A DNA stretch of 5,212 bases from Clostridia bacterium (GTDB taxonomy: Bacteria > Bacillota_A > Clostridia > Oscillospirales > CAG-272). The stretch lies in contig JAFQPF010000055.1 in the NCBI GenBank assembly GCA_017411885.1, positions 1 through 5,212 on the forward strand, in the 5' to 3' direction. The translations under genes were made by a program, and so were the position numbers. Positions 1 through 5,212 of the stretch are shown here, piece by piece. Each line of letters begins with the position of its first letter. Position 1 is the stretch's first letter. Below the pieces are notes generated by a model. It did not search any database. It worked only from the letters and a program-made list of their open reading frames with translations, and had not been told where the DNA came from.

Positions 1-917
1 TCAAGCCGGAATCTACATACTACGACGGAGCAGCAAGCGGAAAGCTTACCCTATCCTTATGGCACAGAGCAAACGCGCCCACTTACGGCAAGGATTTTGC
101 GGAAATAGAATATATCGGCTTCTTTTCAAGCAAAAAGCAGGCGCTTGAGTATGAAGGCGAAATTGCACGGTTGAGTGCCGAAGTAGGCTTTTATGTTAAC
201 GGCGAGCTTATCAACACGGCAACTGTGAAAAAAGGCTCTGCCCTTGTCTATCCGGACAAACTTCCTCAGATAGCAGGATACAGAATAAGCGGATGGAGTG
301 TGCCTGAGGGAAGCATTGTAAACGGCGATCTCAAGGTAAACGCCGTACTTGTAAAGGATGAGTCCACACGTTCACTCGTATTTACCGCCGATAATCTTGA
401 GGTCACCTCAAACGAGCAGTTTACGGGTGAGCTTCGTGAGGAAAACGGACTTAAGTACTATCATTTTACCGTAACAAGCGGCAAGATTTCAGACGACCAC
501 TCGCGAATCAACGTGTCGCCCAAGAGCAATTCGGGCTATGACAGCGGCGAATATCCGTATATGAAGATAACCTACAGGACCAACCCGCGCAATTCATCAG
601 GCTTTGAGCTTAATATTAAAACAAACGACAAGATGCGCGTCTGGGGACCAAGAATAGAGTATTCTGCAAAAGGTAAGTGGACCGAGCAAACACTTGATCT
701 TCGTACTGTCGGATGGAACGGCGGCGAAAGTGTTGCGGCAAATCTTAAGTCGGAACAATATTTTGAAAATTACTTCACCGAGCCGATATCGCTTATTATA
801 ATCAAGCCCTACAAGGCTGTCGGGATCTGGATGGACACGACCGAATATTACGATATCGCAGGCGTTGCCTTCTTTGCCGACAAGGAAAGCGCCGACAAAT
901 ATTCCATGCTCAAATAA
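1..917 (+). CDS. Surface-protein paralogue, 3' part only (module, Flg_new-type repeat, terminal module)
   Basis: The frame is open from base 3, so the start lies upstream of the window. A TTG at 171 is only an internal leucine codon, because the 56 codons before it match the neighbouring paralogue. Of the 304 visible residues, 1-54 are the end of a beta-sandwich-like module (ending IEYIGFF), 58-118 resemble a Listeria-Bacteroides (Flg_new, InlB B-repeat-like) repeat with a GY..SGW core, and 123-304 are a full terminal module with YRTN, VWGP and YYDIAGVAFF motifs. The stretch is colinear with residues 1024-1327 of the downstream protein, with the same total length and an estimated one-third to two-fifths identity by eye. 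By that homology the missing part may carry SLH repeats and a signal peptide, which is inference. It is probably a cell-surface protein of unknown specific function. A strong terminator follows 12 bases after the TAA. Confidence 0.85.
   Translation, partial: KPESTYYDGAASGKLTLSLWHRANAPTYGKDFAEIEYIGFFSSKKQALEYEGEIARLSAEVGFYVNGELINTATVKKGSALVYPDKLPQIAGYRISGWSVPEGSIVNGDLKVNAVLVKDESTRSLVFTADNLEVTSNEQFTGELREENGLKYYHFTVTSGKISDDHSRINVSPKSNSGYDSGEYPYMKITYRTNPRNSSGFELNIKTNDKMRVWGPRIEYSAKGKWTEQTLDLRTVGWNGGESVAANLKSEQYFENYFTEPISLIIIKPYKAVGIWMDTTEYYDIAGVAFFADKESADKYSMLK
3..164 (+). repeat. C-terminal part of a repeated beta-sandwich-like module (copy 1, truncated by window edge)
   Basis: The encoded 54 residues align with residues 1024-1077 of the downstream protein. 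Both begin KP[ED], and both share a [DC]xEIEYIGFF-like end followed by a short Ala-containing helix (SSKKQALEY here, PTKSAAQNY there). No family name is assigned. The beta-sandwich label is inferred from alternating hydrophobic residues and aromatic content. Confidence 0.6.
174..356 (+). repeat. Flg_new / Listeria-Bacteroides-type repeat, copy in gene 1
   Basis: About 61 residues show the typical spacing of this small beta-grasp surface repeat: a beta strand, a V-K-G-S-x-L-V-Y-P segment, then GYRISGW, then NGDLKVNAV. It lines up position by position with the copy at 4469-4651. Such repeats usually act as spacers or adhesion modules in extracellular proteins of Firmicutes and Bacteroidetes. 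Confidence 0.7.
369..914 (+). repeat. Repeated beta-sandwich-like module (copy 2), C-terminal in gene 1
   Basis: About 182 residues are the best match in the window to the terminal module of the downstream gene. Shared landmarks are YPYxKxxYRTN or its equivalent, a WGP motif, GKWTEQTLDL against GEWVEQIIDL, GWxGGExV, EQYFxNYF and the closing VAFF followed by a short helix. No catalytic pattern is evident. A role in binding carbohydrate or wall polymer is possible but unproven. Confidence 0.65.
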
Positions 918-929
918 TCCCTAAGCTTC

Positions 930-970
930 AAAAGCGCATCCTGCAAGAATACAGGATGCGCTTTTCTTTT
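930..970 (+). terminator. Intrinsic (Rho-independent) terminator of gene 1
   Basis: A perfect 14-bp stem pairs 930-943 (AAAAGCGCATCCTG) with 952-965 (CAGGATGCGCTTTT) around an 8-base loop, and is followed by CTTTT. It starts 12 bases after the gene 1 stop codon. The A-tract on the left arm would also give a T-tract on the other strand, although no convergent gene is seen here. It should isolate gene 2 from read-through. Confidence 0.93.
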
Positions 971-1039
971 CATATGAGAAAATATTGATATTTTATGGAG
1001 GCAAACGTATGTATTGTTGAGTCGGCGTACCGTGTTTCG

Positions 1040-1062
1040 ATTTATACAACTTTTGTATAAAT
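1040..1062. promoter_or_regulatory. Perfect inverted repeat, candidate operator upstream of P1
   Basis: The arms ATTTATACAA (1040-1049) and TTGTATAAAT (1053-1062) are exact reverse complements around a 3-base centre (CTT). The right arm ends 7 bases before the P1 -35 hexamer, so the centre lies near -54 relative to the predicted P1 start. That position suits an activator or a repressor of the dimeric type. No U-tract or G+C-rich stem follows, so a terminator is unlikely. The cognate regulator is unknown. Confidence 0.55.
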
Positions 1063-1069
1063 TTTCGTA

Positions 1070-1098
1070 TTGACTTCATCATTCTTCTATGATACAAT
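1070..1098 (+). promoter_or_regulatory. Predicted sigma-A promoter P1 (distal) of gene 2
   Basis: TTGACT (1070-1075) and TACAAT (1093-1098) are separated by 17 bases. A TG one base before the -10 (TGATACAAT) adds an extended -10 element. Transcription is predicted to start near 1105, giving a leader of about 124 bases. The hexamers each differ from consensus at one position. Confidence 0.7.
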
Positions 1099-1140
1099 TT
1101 ATTTGAATAATTTTCCTCACTTTTTCAATACTATCCCTCA

Positions 1141-1169
1141 TTGACTATTTGGAGGTAAAATAGTATAAT
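1141..1169 (+). promoter_or_regulatory. Predicted sigma-A promoter P2 (proximal) of gene 2
   Basis: TTGACT (1141-1146) and a perfect TATAAT (1164-1169) are separated by exactly 17 bases. A start near 1176 would give a leader of about 53 bases before the ATG at 1229. Because the last base of the -10 coincides with the first base of the TTG at 1169, that TTG cannot be translated from P2 transcripts. This argues for the downstream ATG. Confidence 0.82.
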
Positions 1170-1213
1170 TGAAGCAGAAAAAGCCCGTTGCGGAAAAATA
1201 TTCAACCAACTTG

Positions 1214-1219
1214 AAAGGA
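1214..1219 (+). promoter_or_regulatory. Ribosome binding site deciding the gene 2 start
   Basis: AAAGGA lies 9 bases before the ATG at 1229, a normal Shine-Dalgarno distance. It supports that ATG over the upstream in-frame TTG at 1169. A GGAGGT at 1151-1156 also precedes the TTG, but with a 12-base gap and inside promoter P2. Confidence 0.8.
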
Positions 1220-1228
1220 TGTAAGATT

Positions 1229-4200
1229 ATGAAAAAACACATTCACGCACTTTCAATTATGCTTGCAGTCGTTATGTTAATTTCAGCGATTCCGGCATTT
1301 ACAGTGTCGGCTGATGAAGCTGTTTCAAGCAAGATATTACCTGCAAGCGACCTGTTCTATTACTACGCCTCCGCAAATAATCTTGATACCACTCTCGTGG
1401 AATCGGACGGCGGATACGTACATTACGTTGCCGCACCCGGCACGTATGGTAACAACAACATTATGTTCACCGTAGGCTACGGTGAGCTTGCGGCACTTGA
1501 TTATCCTTACGTTGTAGTCGGCTACCGCACAAATTCCCAGCGTAATATAATTGACGTCGGTCAGAATAACCGCATGGGTGAAAACTGGATGAACAAAAAT
1601 CCCGAGCAGAAGAACAACGGATCCTGGAATACTCTTTTCATAAATATAAACGACATTAACGGAAACACCCAGCCCAACCTTCCCAAGGCGGGTGAAACCG
1701 AAGTTTCCCTTAGATTCAAGCCCTGGGGAAGCCATAACAAAACTCTCGGAAGCGAGCAGTATTACGACCTTCGCTTCGTTGCATTCTTCAAGAATGAAGC
1801 AGATGCAAAGGCGTTCAAGTTCGATCCGAACAAAAAATACGAGTCCGAAATATCGATTGAATATATGGACAACATCCCCTATCACGAGGCAAGTGAAGAG
1901 CTTATAGACAAGTATTTGGCAGAGGCTGAAGCTCTTAAGCAGTCTATCAAGAACTCCCCCACAAGCGTTAAGTGGACAGGGAAAACCTACTACGTTTCAC
2001 CCAAGGGTAACGACAACAATGACGGTCTTACTCCTGCTACAGCCTTCAAAACGATCGAAAAGGTATCAAACGCCGACTTCTTAAAGGAAGGCGATGCCGT
2101 TCTTTTTGAGCGCGGTGGCACCTACAGAACAACAGGTTATCTCCAGACCAAAAACGGTATTACCTATTCCGCATACGGCTCGGGTGCAAAGCCTAAGATA
2201 ATCGGCTCGATAGATGCGTCCTATGAAGCATTATGGAGAGAAACAGAGCATAAAAACGTATACGCCTTCACACAGAGCGTCGGCGGTGCGGGACATGATA
2301 TCGGTCAGATAGTTTTTGATATGGGTAAGGCATGGGGCATCAAGCTTCAGAACGGCCTCTGGATCGGAACAAACTCCAACGGTCTTGATATTATCGAAAG
2401 CGGCACTCCTATAATTGACGGTCCCGAAGACATTCGCCACGACCTTGAATACTGGCACGACTGGGACAGAGGTACTGTATATCTTTACAGTAAGGACGGC
2501 AACCCCGCTTCGCGCTTTACGTCGATCGAGATCGTTGATAAGGGCAACGGTATCAGCGGCGGCGCCAACAACGTTGTTATCGACAACCTTGAGCTTTTCG
2601 GCTTCGGAAGCCACGGTATCGGCTATGGCGGTGTCGGCAAGGACGCCAAGGAAAATCTTACAGTACAGTACTGCGTATTCAGCTTTATAGGCGGATCACG
2701 CCAGTACACCGATCCCGCGGTAAACACACGCTTCGGTAACGCAGTTGAGATCTACGGCGGCGCAAAGGGCTTTACCATCCACGACTGTTATGCCCACAAT
2801 ATTTACGACTGCTGTTGGACTATTCAGTATCAGTCTGACTCCGAGGGCAATGACGTGTGGTTTGAGGACGTTGAATTTTACAACAACGTTGCCTGCTATT
2901 CAAATACCGGCCTTGAGGTATGGCTCAACAATAAGGCAGAGTACAATAACGACGCTGTCTACGGTATGAAGAATATGCGTCTCCACCACAACTACACCTA
3001 CTACAACGGCTACGGCTGGAGCCAGCAAAGACCTAATAAGGACGGTAACATTTTCTACGGCGACCCGAGCGTTACAAGCACGGTTTATGAAAACTGCTCT
3101 GTAGATCACAACGTAGGCTTGTTCGCATCCAAGTGGATAAATTACCTGCGCTACGTTGGCTCTGATCACTATAACTTCAACAACAACGTATATTTCCAGC
3201 ACGAAAACAAGCTTTACGGAGGTGTACCCTCAAATCCCGAAAAGGGTACGGGTGCTGTAGGTCAGCACAAATTCGACCGCGCAACTATGTCAAGACTCCT
3301 TGCTTCGGGCTTTGAAAAGGGCTCTACCTTCTATTATACAAAAGAGGACTACAAGGTAGCTCAGTTCACTCCCGAAATTGCAAGCTTTAACGATATCACC
3401 GAAAAGCACTGGGCATATGATTACGTCAAGGCTGCGGTTATGAGAAACTACTTCAACGGCACAGCGCCCGCGACCTTCTCTCCCGACACGTCAATGACAC
3501 GCGCTATGCTCGTTACCGTGCTTTCGCGTATCACAAACGAAAAGACAGAAGACAAAAAATCTCCCTATACCGACGTTAATAGATCCGCTTGGTATGCAAA
3601 CGCGGTAGATTGGGCTTACAGCGCAGGACTCGTTGCAGACGGCATTACGAAATTCCGTCCCGATGATGCGGTAACTCGCGAGGAGCTTGCCGATATGCTC
3701 TACCGTCTTACACTCAATCAGTATAAGACAAAGGAATATGACGGAAAAGCACTTGATTTCTCGGATGCGGCAAACGTATCGTCCGAATATAAGTCAGGCG
3801 TTGCCTTTGCAACGGATATCGGCGTTATTTCAGGTTACACCGACGGCTCTGTAAAGCCGAAAAATACGGCAACACGCGCTGAGGTCGCTACAATGATCTG
3901 CAGATTTGCCGCAAAGTATTACGGCTTTGAAACCGACTACAGCAAGATAAGCGACGCAACCGACAGCAAGGTATTTACCGGAAATGCACTTAATGCGATA
4001 CTTGCAACCTCCCCCGGTGACAAGCGTATGATGAACGCCGACACCGCAAATCCTATCGTAAGACTTATTCCTCAGCACGTTTCGCAGTCAACATCAAAGC
4101 CCCGACTTCTTATCTTCGAGCGTATCTCAAAGGTGGATTTTGCAAAGTATCCCTATATTAAGCTTCGTATGAAGGCTACAAGCACAAGCACAGGCTTTAA

Positions 4201-5212
4201 GATGTCGCTTAACAAAAACGGTGCTGACGGCAACATAATCGCTCCTGTCGTTACAGACGAGTGGTGCGACGTTGTGGTCTGCATCTACGATATGATAAAG
4301 CCCGACGTTGAAGTATACAACGGTGAGCTTAATGCTTCGCTTTATATTTCACCCTGGTCTGAGACCGATAATCCCGGATATAACATAGATTACTGCGATA
4401 TCGAATATATCGGCTTCTTCCCCACAAAGTCAGCGGCGCAGAACTATGAAAGCGACTTCCAGAAAAACTCTGTGACTGTAACCTATATGTTCGGCAATAC
4501 CGAAGTCACTACCCTGCCCGCTATGAAGGGAGAAACACTTAAATATCCCAACATCGTCCCCTCCAAAAAGGGTTATTCCTTCAAGGGTTGGGATATCAAA
4601 GAAGGTACCGTTATAGACGGAAATCTTACTGTAAACGCGATGTTTGAAAAGACACCCGGAATTCCGCACGCCATATTCACCTCTGAAAATACGGGTGAGG
4701 CTGCAACCGGCGGACTCAACGCTGAAAAGATGGAAGAAAACGGCATCAAGTTCACACGCTTCCGCGTTGATGAAGCGGACTCGTCAAAGGACTCGACACG
4801 CGCTAACGTTATCCTTTCGGGCGCTGAGGTTTACGACGTCGCACAGGCTCCCGTCATCAAGCTTGGCTACAGAACCAACATCGCTTCCTCTGACGGCATT
4901 GATTTCAATTTAAGACCCTCACAGGGCAATCGTCTCTGGGGACCGATCGTTAATTATCAGGGCAAGGGCGAATGGGTCGAGCAGATAATCGATCTTTCAA
5001 AGCTTGGCTGGAGCGGAGGCGAGGGTGTTGAGCCTAACCTTTCGGGCGAAGAATACTTTAACAATTATTTCTCCGGCCCCCTTTACTCCTTCATTTTCAA
5101 AGTCTATAATCAAAACGGTCTTGCGATGAACGCAGGTGAATACTTCGATTTCAGATACGTTGCATTCTTTGAAACCGAAGAGGACGCAAAGATTTATAAG
5201 TTTGATAAATAA
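1229..5212 (+). CDS. SLH-anchored surface protein with right-handed beta-helix domain and repeated unnamed modules
   Basis: The predicted secreted protein has 1327 residues. Residues 1-28 form a signal peptide (KK start, hydrophobic core, likely cleavage after VSA). Residues 36-199 are a beta-sandwich-like module and about 203-250 a charged helical linker. Residues 252-660 are a right-handed beta-helix, opening with YYVSPKGNDNNDG, a typical N-cap of pectate-lyase-like proteins, and continuing with N-rich coils (HDCYAHN, EFYNN, NNNVYF). Residues 720-768, 780-827 and 844-893 are three SLH repeats with TRAM, TREE and TRAE motifs, which in known families bind pyruvylated secondary wall polymer. 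Residues 911-1077 are a second module, 1081-1141 a Flg_new-type repeat and 1148-1327 a third module. No LPXTG signal is present. The beta-helix suggests a polysaccharide lyase or glycosidase, but I cannot identify catalytic residues, so a binding role is equally possible. The TAA ends exactly at the window edge. Confidence 0.92.
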   Translation: MKKHIHALSIMLAVVMLISAIPAFTVSADEAVSSKILPASDLFYYYASANNLDTTLVESDGGYVHYVAAPGTYGNNNIMFTVGYGELAALDYPYVVVGYRTNSQRNIIDVGQNNRMGENWMNKNPEQKNNGSWNTLFININDINGNTQPNLPKAGETEVSLRFKPWGSHNKTLGSEQYYDLRFVAFFKNEADAKAFKFDPNKKYESEISIEYMDNIPYHEASEELIDKYLAEAEALKQSIKNSPTSVKWTGKTYYVSPKGNDNNDGLTPATAFKTIEKVSNADFLKEGDAVLFERGGTYRTTGYLQTKNGITYSAYGSGAKPKIIGSIDASYEALWRETEHKNVYAFTQSVGGAGHDIGQIVFDMGKAWGIKLQNGLWIGTNSNGLDIIESGTPIIDGPEDIRHDLEYWHDWDRGTVYLYSKDGNPASRFTSIEIVDKGNGISGGANNVVIDNLELFGFGSHGIGYGGVGKDAKENLTVQYCVFSFIGGSRQYTDPAVNTRFGNAVEIYGGAKGFTIHDCYAHNIYDCCWTIQYQSDSEGNDVWFEDVEFYNNVACYSNTGLEVWLNNKAEYNNDAVYGMKNMRLHHNYTYYNGYGWSQQRPNKDGNIFYGDPSVTSTVYENCSVDHNVGLFASKWINYLRYVGSDHYNFNNNVYFQHENKLYGGVPSNPEKGTGAVGQHKFDRATMSRLLASGFEKGSTFYYTKEDYKVAQFTPEIASFNDITEKHWAYDYVKAAVMRNYFNGTAPATFSPDTSMTRAMLVTVLSRITNEKTEDKKSPYTDVNRSAWYANAVDWAYSAGLVADGITKFRPDDAVTREELADMLYRLTLNQYKTKEYDGKALDFSDAANVSSEYKSGVAFATDIGVISGYTDGSVKPKNTATRAEVATMICRFAAKYYGFETDYSKISDATDSKVFTGNALNAILATSPGDKRMMNADTANPIVRLIPQHVSQSTSKPRLLIFERISKVDFAKYPYIKLRMKATSTSTGFKMSLNKNGADGNIIAPVVTDEWCDVVVCIYDMIKPDVEVYNGELNASLYISPWSETDNPGYNIDYCDIEYIGFFPTKSAAQNYESDFQKNSVTVTYMFGNTEVTTLPAMKGETLKYPNIVPSKKGYSFKGWDIKEGTVIDGNLTVNAMFEKTPGIPHAIFTSENTGEAATGGLNAEKMEENGIKFTRFRVDEADSSKDSTRANVILSGAEVYDVAQAPVIKLGYRTNIASSDGIDFNLRPSQGNRLWGPIVNYQGKGEWVEQIIDLSKLGWSGGEGVEPNLSGEEYFNNYFSGPLYSFIFKVYNQNGLAMNAGEYFDFRYVAFFETEEDAKIYKFDK
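1334..1825 (+). repeat. Repeated beta-sandwich-like module (copy 3), N-terminal in gene 2
   Basis: Residues 36-199 of the protein directly follow the signal peptide. They share with the other copies a YPYVVVGYRTN strand (92-102), a WNTLFININDI strand, an FKPWG turn and the closing YYDLRFVAFF (178-187) with a following Ala-rich helix. The middle is less conserved than between the two terminal copies. Confidence 0.6.
1982..3208 (+). other. Region encoding the right-handed parallel beta-helix domain
   Basis: Residues 252-660 begin with the N-cap pattern YYVSP.GND.NDG.TPATAFKTI followed by GDAVLFERGGTYR, as in many beta-helix polysaccharide lyases and glycosidases (Beta_helix and DUF1565-like families). 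Later coils alternate short strands with Asn, His and Gly turns. Six cysteines (482, 520, 528, 529, 556, 623) and an aromatic-acidic patch (W530, E563, W565) lie in the central coils. Candidate substrate contacts are there, but no family-defining catalytic set is recognised. Confidence 0.75.
3386..3907 (+). other. Region encoding three tandem SLH repeats
   Basis: Three S-layer homology repeats begin F-x-D-I, Y-T-D-V and F-S-D-A. Each ends near a T-R-[AE]-[ME] motif and helix (T757, T816, T882), with the F[SR]PD segment in repeats 1 and 2 and VKPK in repeat 3. Three is the usual number for a complete wall-anchoring pseudo-trimer. Their place in the middle of the protein, rather than at a terminus, is unusual. 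Confidence 0.92.
3959..4459 (+). repeat. Repeated beta-sandwich-like module (copy 4), after the SLH repeats
   Basis: Residues 911-1077 contain YPYIKLRMKATS (974-985), a DEWCDVVVCIYD strand, an ISPW turn and the closing DYCDIEYIGFF with a short helix. Copy 1 in the upstream gene is its direct counterpart. It lacks the YRTN and WGP signatures of the terminal copies, so it is a divergent member. Confidence 0.6.
4469..4651 (+). repeat. Flg_new / Listeria-Bacteroides-type repeat, copy in gene 2
   Basis: Residues 1081-1141 show VTVTYMF, a KGETLKYP segment, KKGYSFKGW and DGNLTVNAMFEK, the pattern of the InlB B-repeat-like fold. It lies between modules 4 and 5, matching the order in the upstream gene. 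Confidence 0.75.
4670..5209 (+). repeat. Repeated beta-sandwich-like module (copy 5), C-terminal in gene 2
   Basis: Residues 1148-1327 carry GYRTN (1213-1217), LWGP, GEWVEQIIDLSKLGW, EEYFNNYF and YFDFRYVAFF (1305-1314), ending with a short helix and KFDK. It is strongly similar to copy 2 and more distantly similar to copy 3. Confidence 0.65.

Larger units (their letters stand above)
971..1228 (+). other. Intergenic regulatory region upstream of gene 2
   Basis: This AT-rich stretch contains no credible gene. It carries one palindrome, two promoter-like hexamer pairs and the leader and ribosome binding site of the downstream gene, listed separately. Positions 971-1039 show nothing I can assign apart from a GGAGG followed by a three-codon ATG frame at 1009-1020, which I do not regard as a gene. 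Confidence 0.7.

Noticed and set aside
171..173. TTG at 171 as the start of gene 1
   Set aside because: The frame is open to the window edge, and the upstream codons match the paralogue (IEYIGFF motif), so the gene begins outside the window.
1009..1020. Three-codon ATG frame (Met-Tyr-Cys-stop) after a GGAGG at 997-1001
   Set aside because: It is too short to assign any role, and no promoter upstream of it is recognisable between the terminator and the frame.
1169..1228. In-frame TTG at 1169 as the start of gene 2, adding 20 residues
   Set aside because: The TTG overlaps the last bases of the perfect P2 -10 hexamer. The extension is charged and would precede a normal signal peptide, and the ATG at 1229 has its own well-spaced AAAGGA.
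1337..4755. Open frames on the minus strand and in other plus frames inside gene 2
   Set aside because: They are shadows of the coding bias of gene 2. None has a convincing ribosome site, domain or promoter, and the gene 2 frame is supported by recognisable domains throughout.
1229..5212. LPXTG sortase anchor or C-terminal membrane segment
   Set aside because: The C-terminus ends in a soluble module (KFDK) with no LPXTG-like motif or hydrophobic tail; wall attachment is explained by the SLH repeats.
1..5212. Mobile element, CRISPR array, tRNA or defence system
   Set aside because: I see no transposase or integrase domains, regular short direct repeats with spacers, cloverleaf structure or defence-type motifs anywhere in the window.

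Overview
The window looks like chromosomal DNA from a Gram-positive anaerobe of the Clostridia, perhaps a gut or rumen lineage. The evidence is a protein with three S-layer homology (SLH) repeats, Listeria-Bacteroides (Flg_new-type) repeats, an exported right-handed beta-helix domain, AAGGA-type ribosome binding and sharp consensus housekeeping promoters with an AT-rich intergenic region. The taxon is an inference, since no rRNA or marker gene is present.

Layout: (1) Positions 1-917 are the 3' end of a large surface-protein gene whose start lies outside the window; 304 residues are visible. (2) Positions 918-1228 are intergenic. They hold a strong intrinsic terminator (930-970), a perfect 10-bp-arm palindrome (1040-1062), two tandem sigma-A-type promoters (1070-1098 and 1141-1169) and a ribosome binding site (1214-1219). 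(3) Positions 1229-5212 are a complete gene for a 1327-residue secreted protein. Its order is signal peptide, beta-sandwich-like module, helical linker, right-handed beta-helix, three SLH repeats, a second module, a Flg_new-type repeat and a third module. The stop codon is the last three bases of the window.

The two genes are tandem paralogues. The visible tail of the first is colinear with the last 304 residues of the second, but diverged. A roughly 160-180-residue module ending in a [YF]xDxx[FY][VI][AG]FF-type motif occurs five times (one copy truncated), and I cannot assign it to a named family. The second protein is probably held on the cell wall by its SLH repeats and presents a beta-helix, possibly a carbohydrate-active enzyme or binding domain. 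The terminator and the dedicated promoters imply that it is transcribed separately from the first gene. I see no mobile element, RNA gene, CRISPR array or defence system. The most unusual content is the repeated unnamed module, the internal position of the SLH repeats and the regulatory architecture between the two genes.
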